A DNA stretch of 37,466 bases from a virus: positions 1 through 37,466 of the IMG/VR virus record IMGVR_UViG_3300045996_000364; one strand, given 5' to 3'. Of this stretch, positions 1 through 6,921 are shown piece by piece. Position 1 is the first letter of the stretch. Each line of letters opens with the position of its first letter. The notes under the pieces were generated by a model that saw only the letters and a program-made list of their open reading frames with translations, was not told the DNA's origin and did not search any database. The position numbers were made by a program, and so were the translations under genes.

Positions 1-682
1 CGCCTTCACTTAGAACTACTTTCTTAGCTCTTTGTTGAAGGGCGTAGTGAGCGTTGTAAATGAACCGGCCAGTGCCGGGGAGCATGTTTGGAAAGAGATA
101 CTTCTTTTCGCTCTCGCCAGTGGTATCCCTTCCTTGGAAGGTGACTAGCTCACCATCAATATTGCGAACAGGAATAATGATGCGGTTGCTGAAATCGACA
201 AAATGAGGCTTGTCATTGAAGTCTTGGTACTTGTAAAATCCATGGTCACATATCCTTAGGTCAAATCGTTTACATAACTTGGCGTCTACGCCACGGTCTT
301 TGAGGTAGTCTGGCAGGTCTTCTTCTAGTTCTATCTTCTTGTTGATAGGGAGCTTCCAATCAGTGTTGAGCTTGTAAGCGTCGGGATGAACCTTCGGCTT
401 GTAGCTTACACTAGGAGTTATCCCTTTGACGTAACGTACAAGGTCGCCATGGTTGGTGAAACCACGGCTGACCTTGATGAACTTGTACCTATTGTATTTG
501 AAGTTACAACCAAAGCAGTTACCTAGTCCGGTTTCCGCATTGAGATAGACTTTGTAATCTTCACGGCCACAATTGGGGCAAGTCTTTACGTTTAGCTGAA
601 CGCCGCTCTTCCCATTCCCGATACGGTATTCGTATCCTTCGTAGGCAACTAGCTGTTCAACATCAAGCTCGTCTAGGTTCAC
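1..682 (-). CDS. DNA primase, N-terminal part (cut by window edge)
   Basis: A reading frame open to the left edge encodes about 227 residues of a DnaG/T7-type primase, which would lay RNA primers for phage replication. Seen: a zinc-binding domain with Cys35, Cys38, Cys56 and Cys59 (CPNCG and CFGCN), then the primase core segment with RIIIPVRNIDGELVTFQGR, and at the edge VVLSEG, which matches the start of a TOPRIM fold. The start chosen is GTG at 682 because an in-frame TAG lies seven codons upstream and no ATG intervenes; the ribosome binding site is weak. The start lies inside the upstream 59-residue frame (20-nt overlap), suggesting translational coupling. It is the last visible gene of the leftward replication block and follows the DnaB-like helicase, its expected partner. 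Family call is firm; the C-terminal half is not visible. Confidence 0.85.
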   Translation of the reverse strand, partial: MNLDELDVEQLVAYEGYEYRIGNGKSGVQLNVKTCPNCGREDYKVYLNAETGLGNCFGCNFKYNRYKFIKVSRGFTNHGDLVRYVKGITPSVSYKPKVHPDAYKLNTDWKLPINKKIELEEDLPDYLKDRGVDAKLCKRFDLRICDHGFYKYQDFNDKPHFVDFSNRIIIPVRNIDGELVTFQGRDTTGESEKKYLFPNMLPGTGRFIYNAHYALQQRAKKVVLSEG

Positions 683-842
683 TGGTAATCTCTGCTTTCT
701 CTAAAGTGAATGCTTTATCGAAGTTAGTGATTAACTCTAGTGCTACTGATAATGGTCTGCCAGTAGGCCATGAACGAGACTCAGTAATCTTCTCGTCTGG
801 TCTACCATGGACATGTCCTGTTATAAATAGCTTGTGAACCAT
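663..842 (-). CDS. Small hypothetical protein, 59 aa
   Basis: A 59-codon frame starts with ATG at 842, five bases after the stop of the upstream gene, and runs 20 nt into the primase start. The protein begins MVHKLFITGHVHGRPDEKI and is mixed charged and hydrophobic with no motif I recognise. The only support for it being a gene is the close packing: without it, about 160 bases would be empty in a region where every other gene touches its neighbour. The ribosome binding site is poor (GGAT about 10 bases upstream), so coupling to the gene before it is likely. Function unknown. Confidence 0.5.
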   Translation of the reverse strand: MVHKLFITGHVHGRPDEKITESRSWPTGRPLSVALELITNFDKAFTLEKAEITSEPRRA

Positions 843-847
843 AGTGC

Positions 848-1057
848 TTAATCCGTTGGTAGTGTTAGGTTACTCTCTAATGTCTGTTCAGCGATGGTTG
901 CCATACGCTTTACGGTAGCATTAGCCTTTTCGGTCTTCTGCTTCTTGATTTCTCTTAGCGCTCTACGGAGCCGTACAATCTCAAGCCGCTGATAGGCCAA
1001 GTGTGCATCAAGACAATCTACTTCGTCTTCGTGCTTACGTTTTGAAATGAACCACAT
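848..1057 (-). CDS. Small coiled-coil protein with NATV-RM motif, 69 aa
   Basis: This 69-residue basic protein is largely helical, with heptad-like Leu/Ile spacing through residues 20-40, and ends in a segment reading NATVKRMATIAEQTL. The same segment closes the preceding gene (NATVARMVAIAREAL), so the two small genes look like diverged duplicates. The start ATG overlaps the previous stop by one base (TAATG), typical of coupled translation. From memory, short phage proteins with a C-terminal NATVxRMxxIA motif are common but have no assigned function. It lies between helicase and primase, so a replication accessory role is possible but only inferred. Confidence 0.75.
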   Translation of the reverse strand: MWFISKRKHEDEVDCLDAHLAYQRLEIVRLRRALREIKKQKTEKANATVKRMATIAEQTLESNLTLPTD

Positions 1058-1317
1058 TACTCGCGTACACCTTCAGCGTTATCTGGTGCGTTCTGTGCTT
1101 CTAGTTTGTCTAGAGCTTCGCGGGCGATAGCTACCATACGGGCAACGGTAGCATTAGGCTTAGCAGTTGCCTGTGCAATAATGTCTTCAAGTGCTTGGTG
1201 TGCGTCAGCAAGCTCAAACATTAAGTCGATGTTACGCTTTGTGACCTGAAGGTAGGCATCCTGATTCTGCTCAGCCCATTCCTGCATACGGTCAAAGTTC
1301 TTCTTTAGTACAAACAT
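1057..1317 (-). CDS. Small coiled-coil protein with NATV-RM motif, 86 aa
   Basis: This 86-residue, mostly helical protein has a coiled-coil-like central region (about residues 25-50), then NATVARMVAIAREAL, shared with the next gene downstream, and an acidic tail. The start ATG overlaps the helicase stop by one base at 1317. The shared motif and adjacency suggest a tandem duplication followed by divergence of the N-terminal halves. There is no catalytic motif or membrane segment. A structural or adaptor role next to the helicase is plausible; nothing in the sequence proves it. Confidence 0.78.
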   Translation of the reverse strand: MFVLKKNFDRMQEWAEQNQDAYLQVTKRNIDLMFELADAHQALEDIIAQATAKPNATVARMVAIAREALDKLEAQNAPDNAEGVRE

Positions 1318-2627
1318 TAGCCTTTAATCTCCACAATCTCTTTAATATGTCTCATAACGCTTAGGTCACGTTTGATTGTAATAGTGACTGCCTTCTGGTT
1401 TCTAGAAGCAGCGTAATACAATCTAGCCTCGTTAGCCTGTCGCTCTGTCTCATTGGCATTGATAGAGATAACAAGGTCCGCAATACGAATCTTGTTATAA
1501 TCCTCTGCCACGTGGATAGCTTCAATAACTTCGGCCTTCGCACCATCGCGGTTCGTCTGTGTAGCACTAAGAATAGCTACATTCTCAGTCTGTGCAAGCG
1601 CTCTTAGGTCGATTAAGACTTGCTTTGACTTGTCGATACCTTCGGTTGATACACTTTCTGACAACATGATATCCGCATAGTCTACAACTACTAGGTCGAA
1701 CATGGTGCCTTGTGCTTGGTACTTCTTAATCAACCTTCTTAGGTCACTTACTCTAAATGTTCCTGTAGGATACTCATGCATCTTAAGGTTAGCAGCACGT
1801 GCCGACCACTTCTTGACTCTCTCATACACCTTATCAATGTGTACATAGAGGTCGTCCATCTTGACACCGGAGATATTGGAATCCATCCGGTCATTCTGGA
1901 TTTCTGTTGCGACTTCTAGAGATATAAACAGGGTGTTAAAGCCGCGCTCGACTGCTCTTAAAGCATGGTCGATTAGAGCGATTGACTTACCAGCCTTGGA
2001 AGGGGCCATGTATAGCGATAGCTCTGCCTTACCCCACCCTCGGCGGAATAAGGTCTGGTCGAATTCCTTGTAGCCAGTGGTTACGGAATTGAATGCAATC
2101 TCACCCTTGAGTCTTGCCTTACGAATCTCAGTTCGTTGGTCAATCTCACCCTTGTAATCGCAAGCTGTGTTGAGGTCGCTTGTGCCGGTATCCAATGCCT
2201 TTTGCATTAGCGGCATGATGCTGGCGATATCTTCTTTGTTATCAATGATTTCGCTGGCCTTCAGGACAGCGTTGATGGTCGCTTGACGACGAGCAAAGTC
2301 AGAGATAGTGTCAACCACAAAGTCGCGGTCACTAATGTCGGTCTTGTAAAGCTCTCTAATCTTACAAGCAATAGAAGAGTGAAGTTCCTTACGAATAATG
2401 CCTGACTTCTTATCAGCATTAAAGATATGAGAGAGTGCTACAGGAGAAGGCGGCTGACTATACTTTTGATAGTGCGCCTGTGCTGTGTTAAGAATGTACT
2501 TATCAATCTCGCTATCAAATAGAGAGGGCTGAATAAGACCATCAACCCTCTCGCAGAAATTGTTGTCTCTTAACTGTAGCGCTAGTACTTTGTTCTTAAA
2601 ATCATCATCAAATTCAGCTACAGACAT
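1317..2627 (-). CDS. DnaB-like replicative DNA helicase
   Basis: This 436-residue RecA-fold ATPase of the DnaB/T7 gp4 helicase group should unwind the fork for phage replication. Seen: a helical N-terminal region (residues 1-160) resembling the DnaB primase-interaction half, Walker A APSKAGKS at 208-215, a Walker B strand DLVVVDYADI at 311-320, and SATQTNRDGA further on, matching the conserved SQLNR-like sensor motif of DnaB (motif H3). The length is slightly below bacterial DnaB (about 470). It starts eight bases after PhoH and overlaps the next start by one base. The primase lies three small genes downstream, so helicase and primase are co-transcribed but separate polypeptides, unlike T7. 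Confidence 0.9.
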   Translation of the reverse strand: MSVAEFDDDFKNKVLALQLRDNNFCERVDGLIQPSLFDSEIDKYILNTAQAHYQKYSQPPSPVALSHIFNADKKSGIIRKELHSSIACKIRELYKTDISDRDFVVDTISDFARRQATINAVLKASEIIDNKEDIASIMPLMQKALDTGTSDLNTACDYKGEIDQRTEIRKARLKGEIAFNSVTTGYKEFDQTLFRRGWGKAELSLYMAPSKAGKSIALIDHALRAVERGFNTLFISLEVATEIQNDRMDSNISGVKMDDLYVHIDKVYERVKKWSARAANLKMHEYPTGTFRVSDLRRLIKKYQAQGTMFDLVVVDYADIMLSESVSTEGIDKSKQVLIDLRALAQTENVAILSATQTNRDGAKAEVIEAIHVAEDYNKIRIADLVISINANETERQANEARLYYAASRNQKAVTITIKRDLSVMRHIKEIVEIKG

Positions 2628-2635
2628 TGCATTCC

Positions 2636-3409
2636 TTATTTATTCAAATACTTTTCTAGCCCCTCTCTGTTCTCTGCATCGTCTTCTTCGTAGAAGTCGT
2701 ATTCGTTTGAGTAGGCTCTGATAATATCACGCACAATTCCTGAGCGTACAATATCCTCGGTTGTGAATTCATGTACCGCGATACCTTTAACCCGCGCAAG
2801 CCTTTCTAGTGCATCATCTAGGCCGAAAGCTTCAATATCTTTCTGGCTAATATCACCGTCCACAATTACCTTAGTACCCTTACCAATACGGGTGAGGAAG
2901 AGTTTCATTTGACTCTTGGTTACATTTTGAGCTTCATCTAGAACCACGAACGTATTATTCCAGCTATGTCCGCGCATGAATGCTAGGGGAAGGAACTCAA
3001 TCTTTTCGTGTTCAATGAGGGCTTCGACCTGACCGCTACCCATGATACGCTTGAGAGCGTCTACAAAGGGCGCTACGTAGGGGTCTACCTTTTCCTTCAT
3101 ATCACCGGGGAGAAAGCCAATCTTCTCTCCTGCCTCTACCAGAGGCCGTGTAATGATGATACGGTCTACTTCCTTGTTCTTGAAGGCATTAGCGGCGGCA
3201 ATAGCAGCACAGAAAGTCTTGCCAGTACCAGCGGGACCAATGCAGAATGTTAGTGTATGGTTTTCAATCTTGTTAATGTAGTCTTCTTGACTACCATTCA
3301 TGGCATTGTAAGTTTTAGGTCGGTGCCTCTCGGCTCTTAGTTCAGGCATTACAGGTAAAGAAGAACCCGCAGAGTCACGACTCTTGCGGGAGTTATCACG
3401 CTTAGACAT
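2636..3409 (-). CDS. phoH: PhoH-like ATPase
   Basis: This 257-residue PhoH-family protein is a P-loop ATPase common in phages of many hosts; RNA helicase or RNA-processing roles have been proposed. Seen: Walker A GPAGTGKT at 58-65, IIITRPLVEAGEKIGFLPGD (about 85-104), which is the PhoH signature, and Walker B FVVLDEAQN with Asp158 and Glu159, followed by the GDISQKD segment. The N-terminal 35 residues are basic and Ser-rich and look disordered. AAGGATAATAGTAA precedes the ATG at 3409, giving a reasonable ribosome binding site. Upstream lies a 54-bp gap holding an inverted repeat, so this gene may start a sub-operon with helicase and primase. Confidence 0.93.
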   Translation of the reverse strand: MSKRDNSRKSRDSAGSSLPVMPELRAERHRPKTYNAMNGSQEDYINKIENHTLTFCIGPAGTGKTFCAAIAAANAFKNKEVDRIIITRPLVEAGEKIGFLPGDMKEKVDPYVAPFVDALKRIMGSGQVEALIEHEKIEFLPLAFMRGHSWNNTFVVLDEAQNVTKSQMKLFLTRIGKGTKVIVDGDISQKDIEAFGLDDALERLARVKGIAVHEFTTEDIVRSGIVRDIIRAYSNEYDFYEEDDAENREGLEKYLNK

Positions 3410-3423
3410 TTACTATTATCCTT

Positions 3424-3456
3424 GTGCATACGAGTTAAGTGTATACTGTTATGCAC
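3424..3456. repeat. Inverted repeat upstream of phoH
   Basis: Seven-base arms GTGCATA (3424-3430) and TATGCAC (3450-3456) are separated by 19 bases that include GTATAC. The element sits in the only gap of the PhoH-helicase-primase block, 15 bases upstream of the phoH start. It could be an operator or a leader hairpin. A -10-like TATACA on the minus strand lies between the arms, but I see no good -35. Confidence 0.35.
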
Positions 3457-3463
3457 TGTATTA

Positions 3464-3613
3464 CTATTCTTGACTTTTAATTTCTTCTTCTAGCTTGGAA
3501 ACATAGTCTTCGACATACTTCTGCGCCCACTCTTCACCCATAATCTCAATAAGCTGGTCGTCAATTGTAATGCTGCCTAGCTTGCCGTTAGTTAGTTCAA
3601 ATTCTTTAATCAT
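3464..3613 (-). CDS. Small acidic hypothetical protein, 49 aa
   Basis: A 49-codon frame has ATG at 3613 and TAG at 3464-3466. Its start overlaps the stop of the upstream gene in the classic ATGA arrangement (3610-3613), strong evidence that it is translated. The protein begins MIKEFELTNGKLGSITIDD and ends in a charged helix with several Glu and Lys. I recognise no family. It closes a small cluster between the exonuclease and PhoH. Function unknown. Confidence 0.65.
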   Translation of the reverse strand: MIKEFELTNGKLGSITIDDQLIEIMGEEWAQKYVEDYVSKLEEEIKSQE

Positions 3614-3888
3614 TCTGGATACTCAATCTTTGCGTAGTGTGTAACGATTGACTTCAAACCCCAATCGAGCTTGTCCTTGTCGTAGTTAGTCATTGAGATA
3701 CTTCTTCCCTCGACACCGGGGGTTACTGATACAACCATGTACCATCCTGTCTCAGGTGGGTTAGCCGGTACATAGGTTTTCCAGAGAATATCTTTGGGAG
3801 CTTTGGGTGGGTTAATGCCACCGTAAGGTGGGAATGCATTAGGTGGGAATACTGAGTTTGAAATTCTTCTTGTTTGAACGGGGTCCAT
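3610..3888 (-). CDS. Hypothetical protein, 92 aa, Pro-rich N-terminus
   Basis: This 92-residue protein has a proline-rich first half (FPPNAFPPYGG, INPPKAPKD) and a compact second half with GWYMVVSV and ITHYAKI-like wording (IVTHYAKIEYPE). The ending weakly recalls DUF551-type small phage proteins, which often finish with a THW/THY-x-P-like motif; I would not assign it on that alone. It starts one base inside the stop of the exonuclease gene (TAATG at 3888) and its stop overlaps the next start (ATGA), so it belongs to a coupled three-gene unit. Confidence 0.72.
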   Translation of the reverse strand: MDPVQTRRISNSVFPPNAFPPYGGINPPKAPKDILWKTYVPANPPETGWYMVVSVTPGVEGRSISMTNYDKDKLDWGLKSIVTHYAKIEYPE

Positions 3889-4622
3889 TAAACTACTTTC
3901 TCTCTTGTTCCATCAAAGTAAGAACCGCAGTCCTGACAATGAAGCTGTTGGATACGCATAGCCTTAGTGCGCCGGTACTTACTGACATGAACCTTGCTGC
4001 TACCACACGCGCCACACTCACGCTTAGGAGTGAAGCCCATATGAGGATGGTTCTTAATGTAAGGCCGTACCTTTAAGTACACACCTTCTAGGATATCAAT
4101 ATCACCAATGTTATAGGATTTCATTTTGGTTTGGGAGTCTACGCACCCTTCCATGCAACCAATCCAAAGGGGCATACCTTCATGCTCAACCTTTTTGCCG
4201 ACACCTAATGCTTGGGCTACGAAGTCGAGCTTCTTTGAAAGGAAGCCCATCTGCTTGGTAGTCTTATAAACATCAATGCTGGTAACTGGTGGTGGGGGTG
4301 GTAAGTCTAGCGTTACAAACTCCGCAGCTAGCTTAGGGATATCAAACTTGTCACCGTTATAAGTAATCACCGCATCAGCTTCGGAGATAAGCCTGTGTGC
4401 GGCCTTAACCATTTCTTCTCTTCCATGCTGCCATTCGGCATAGAAGAAGGTTTCGTTCTTACCTAACCATCTTGCGGCGAAACATAGTAAGCCGCCTGTA
4501 TCTATTACTTGCTGTAAGTTCCTGATTTCATCAAACATTCTCCAAGCGTAAGCAAGGATAGGTTTGGTTTCAATATCTAAAACAAGTATCTTGGGGGGTA
4601 ACTTTTCCTCAATAATAACCAA
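3888..4622 (-). CDS. RNase H-like (DEDD) 3'-5' exonuclease with C-terminal zinc ribbon
   Basis: This 244-residue predicted nuclease has the DnaQ/RNase H-like exonuclease layout. Exo I is LDIETK (Asp16, Glu18), Exo II is ITYNGDKFDIPKL (Asp94), and a late YNIGDIDILEGVYL segment (Asp164, Asp166) fits Exo III. The C-terminus carries a separate zinc ribbon, Cys193-x2-Cys196 and Cys219-x2-Cys222, in a basic context suited to nucleic-acid binding. The start appears to be TTG at 4622, supported by AAGG nine bases upstream; no in-frame ATG is near. It is the first gene after the lysis cassette and heads the replication block. Likely roles are processing of DNA ends or recombination intermediates. The nuclease fold call is good; the exact substrate is inferred. 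Confidence 0.82.
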   Translation of the reverse strand: MVIIEEKLPPKILVLDIETKPILAYAWRMFDEIRNLQQVIDTGGLLCFAARWLGKNETFFYAEWQHGREEMVKAAHRLISEADAVITYNGDKFDIPKLAAEFVTLDLPPPPPVTSIDVYKTTKQMGFLSKKLDFVAQALGVGKKVEHEGMPLWIGCMEGCVDSQTKMKSYNIGDIDILEGVYLKVRPYIKNHPHMGFTPKRECGACGSSKVHVSKYRRTKAMRIQQLHCQDCGSYFDGTREKVV

Positions 4623-4653
4623 TCGTTTATACCTTAAATGATACTCCTTAAAT

Positions 4654-4683
4654 TAAATACTTAGAAAACTAAATACTTGGAAA
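4654..4683. repeat. Tandem direct repeat in gap upstream of replication block
   Basis: Two 14-base copies, TAAATACTTAGAAA (4654-4667) and TAAATACTTGGAAA (4670-4683), differ at one base and repeat every 16 bases. They lie in the 80-base gap between the lysis genes and the exonuclease gene, where a promoter for the replication block would be expected. I see only weak -35/-10 matches on the minus strand. They could be paired protein-binding sites. Confidence 0.4.
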
Positions 4684-4702
4684 TTTTTGGAGCTTAACCT
4701 TA

Positions 4703-5032
4703 TTACTGTTTTCTCTCTGGCCGCACAAGCCCCATGTATTGAGCTAAGCGGTCAACATTACAATCCTTATCATTGTAACAGTTCACTATGATTGCAATTT
4801 CCCTTAGTCTGGTTTTGCAATCCTTGTTAGCCCATTCTAGGTTAGCAATATAACGAGCCACTTCTGACTCCATTATAACTTCACCTTTAGGTCTTGGTCC
4901 CGCTGACTCACATTGGAGCATTTGTGGCGGGATAATAAGGGCCGGTTTAATAGGTGTTAACTTGGTAGTAGTACAACCGGTTAATAGGAACAATCCTAAT
5001 ATCACCGGGGTAAAAAGCTTCTTAAGCTCCAT
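4703..5032 (-). CDS. Outer-membrane spanin lipoprotein (Rz1-like)
   Basis: This 109-residue protein has a lipoprotein signal: basic Lys4-Lys5, hydrophobic residues 8-17 and lipobox LLTG-Cys20, so it should be lipidated and sent to the outer membrane. Pro-rich stretches follow (LTPIKPALIIPPQM), typical of o-spanins. The remainder contains four more Cys residues and is longer than classical Rz1 (about 60 residues). Its first 11 bases overlap the end of the inner-membrane spanin gene, the usual Rz/Rz1 pairing. Together they would fuse inner and outer membranes in the last step of lysis. The call rests on lipobox plus context. Confidence 0.82.
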   Translation of the reverse strand: MELKKLFTPVILGLFLLTGCTTTKLTPIKPALIIPPQMLQCESAGPRPKGEVIMESEVARYIANLEWANKDCKTRLREIAIIVNCYNDKDCNVDRLAQYMGLVRPERKQ

Positions 5033-5366
5033 TAAGAAAATCCTTTAGCAAAGGACCAACAGGGCGGTCCCATCCTTTCTTAATGTTGTCGTCAATATTT
5101 TTCAACTGACCTTCTTTAATCTTGCGGTCTTCCTCTCTCTGTGCGTTACCTAGTTCAGATATCTTCTCTAATAGAAGTATCTGTTTGTTAGTGTCCTCAA
5201 TGGTTAGAGTAAGAGCTTTATTTTGTTCTATCAGTACTAGCTTCTCTTGCTTTAGGCTTTCTACCTTGTTCTGAAGACCAGTGACATACAGATACAACCC
5301 ACCTACCAGCAGGATTACTCCTGCCGATAGGATTAGTTTTGTATAGAGTGAGCTTAGGCCGAACAT
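5022..5366 (-). CDS. Inner-membrane spanin (Rz-like)
   Basis: This 114-residue protein has one N-terminal transmembrane segment (about residues 9-28, LILSAGVILLVGGLYLYVTG), then a long heptad-rich coiled coil (about 30-80) reaching into the periplasm, the architecture of Rz-type i-spanins. It begins one base inside the endolysin stop (TAATG at 5366) and overlaps the lipoprotein start at its own end. Length and order (endolysin, i-spanin, o-spanin) fit a Gram-negative phage lysis cassette. Confidence 0.85.
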   Translation of the reverse strand: MFGLSSLYTKLILSAGVILLVGGLYLYVTGLQNKVESLKQEKLVLIEQNKALTLTIEDTNKQILLLEKISELGNAQREEDRKIKEGQLKNIDDNIKKGWDRPVGPLLKDFLNGA

Positions 5367-6154
5367 TACCGGACGCCTTCTTTGCGGTCCTTAATTCTCT
5401 TCCAGATGATGAACATAGACAGTGACACGGTTAGTGCCGCTGCAATCTCTGGACCATGAATTTGATTGAAGAATGGACCATTAGCTTCGGTCTTAATTTC
5501 AGTAACACCCTTTTTAAGTTCAGTAGCATCAGTGACCGTTAGTGAGTTAATAATCTGAAGCAGACCACCTGTACCAACAACACCACCGCCAATAATTTCT
5601 CTTGATTTAGAGAGAGGCTTAGGAGCTTCAGGAACCACACTGGCCTCAGGAACAGTGGTAGTACGAGTCGTGGAGATAACACGCTCGACCTTGTTATCCT
5701 CAGTCCCGCTAAGAAATAATGTCTTCTCTTCCGCTCTGCGCCTTACTAGGCCGGGGAGAGGAACTTTCTTACCTGTCTTAGGGTCTTTAGCTTTTACCCA
5801 AAGAGTGAATGCTTCCGCTGCCGCTGTCTTATTACCAGCCTTGAACATTCTAACAACACTTGATTTACGGAAGTTAGCTAAGCCGATGTTATAGCAGAGT
5901 GACACCATAGCATCGAACTCTGACTGATTTGCAACAGCAGGATTAATAGCAGCAAGAACACCCTGTTCAAAGTGAACTAAATGGTCTTGCAAGAAGGCTT
6001 CAGCTTCAGCCTTTGTAATTACTAGACCTTTGTACACATGAGGGCCGGTCGTACCATAACCGATAGTCCAAACACCAGCAGGACACAAGTACGCTCTGAG
6101 TCTTAAACCTTCATGCGCCTTAATAAGGTCAACACCTTTATCTGATACGCGCAT
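5366..6154 (-). CDS. GH24 endolysin (lysozyme) with C-terminal membrane extension
   Basis: The N-terminal 150 residues form a T4/P1-type lysozyme that cleaves the glycan strands of peptidoglycan. The active site reads Glu15-x8-Cys24-x5-Thr30 (HEGLRLRAYLCPAGVWTIGYG), the same spacing as the Glu-Cys-Thr triad of P1 Lyz. There is no N-terminal signal or SAR segment. Residues about 155-262 are an extra region: a Glu/Thr/Val-rich linker, a Gly-rich hydrophobic patch (GGGVVGTGGLLQII) and a clear transmembrane segment (GPEIAAALTVSLSMFIIW) followed by a basic tail. No separate holin gene is visible nearby, so this tail may anchor or help release the enzyme. A consensus promoter lies just upstream (6181-6209) and AAGGAT precedes the ATG. 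Confidence 0.9.
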   Translation of the reverse strand: MRVSDKGVDLIKAHEGLRLRAYLCPAGVWTIGYGTTGPHVYKGLVITKAEAEAFLQDHLVHFEQGVLAAINPAVANQSEFDAMVSLCYNIGLANFRKSSVVRMFKAGNKTAAAEAFTLWVKAKDPKTGKKVPLPGLVRRRAEEKTLFLSGTEDNKVERVISTTRTTTVPEASVVPEAPKPLSKSREIIGGGVVGTGGLLQIINSLTVTDATELKKGVTEIKTEANGPFFNQIHGPEIAAALTVSLSMFIIWKRIKDRKEGVR

Positions 6155-6180
6155 AAGTTATCCTTTGAATTAGTACGAGA

Positions 6181-6209
6181 ATTATACGCTACTAAGTGTG
6201 ATAAGACAA
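6181..6209 (-). promoter_or_regulatory. Sigma70-type promoter for the lysis genes
   Basis: On the minus strand TTGTCT (6204-6209) and TATAAT (6181-6186) are separated by exactly 17 bases, close to the host housekeeping consensus. Transcription should begin near 6174, about 20 bases before the endolysin start. It lies in the only gap between the tail operon and the lysis cassette, so it likely gives the lysis genes their own transcript. Confidence 0.8.
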
Positions 6210-6216
6210 GGAAAGG

Positions 6217-6918
6217 TTACTCAGGTGGCTCTTCACTGGCCGGTTCAATTGTAGCATCAGCCACAAGGAAGCTTGTTACATCAAGGGTAGAAGCCATAAC
6301 GTGAGGATAAATACTAGCATCGGCCACCATTGAGGTTTTACCCTTAAGAACAACATAAGGCTCAATGATAACAGGAAGAATAGTCTGAGCAACAACAACC
6401 TTTTCATCAATGGTAGTAGCTGCTCGTACATTGTCATGTCCGACTAGAAGCTTAGCCTCTAGTCTTGCCGCTTCTCTCACTCTATCCCACAGGCGATTCT
6501 CTGTGGCTGTAGCTACTTGTCCAAGTGTGTTACCTGTAAGCTCGACAAGGGCCATTAGAGTAGGAAAATGCATAGCTTTCTCTAAAGTGGTAGCGGGGAC
6601 GGTATTAGTTGCTGTATGGAGCTTCAAGCGCTGTACTTCCTGCCACAACCTATCAATGGCAATCTGTCGCCTTAAGCGCCTGACAATATCACCGTTGGCT
6701 TTCTCTATTTCTTCTTCAATCTTTTCCAGCGCCCATGCTTCAGCATCAGCGGGAGTAACGAAAGCAGCTTTAGCACTATCAACTTCCTTGGGTGCCTTAC
6801 TTAAAAGCTGAAAAGAGTACAGTTCAGTATCGTAACCAGAAGGAAATTCTTGGTCGTCTTCAGCAGTAGCAAAATGCTTTTCTTGAGTAACTAGATTAGT
6901 ACAAAGAAAATGTTTCAT
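6217..6918 (-). CDS. Hypothetical protein after the tail-tip gene, 233 aa
   Basis: This 233-residue protein begins three bases after the J-like gene, with AGGAAG as ribosome binding site inside the J end. The first 35 residues (MKHFLCTNLVTQEKHFATAEDD) look like a small domain; the middle (60-130) is helical and charged; the C-terminal third is Val/Ala-rich and ends in an acidic Pro-Glu tail. No known family comes to mind. Genes at this place often encode tip accessory proteins or fibre-assembly chaperones, so that is a guess from position only. Confidence 0.75.
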   Translation of the reverse strand: MKHFLCTNLVTQEKHFATAEDDQEFPSGYDTELYSFQLLSKAPKEVDSAKAAFVTPADAEAWALEKIEEEIEKANGDIVRRLRRQIAIDRLWQEVQRLKLHTATNTVPATTLEKAMHFPTLMALVELTGNTLGQVATATENRLWDRVREAARLEAKLLVGHDNVRAATTIDEKVVVAQTILPVIIEPYVVLKGKTSMVADASIYPHVMASTLDVTSFLVADATIEPASEEPPE

Positions 6919-6921
6919 TTA

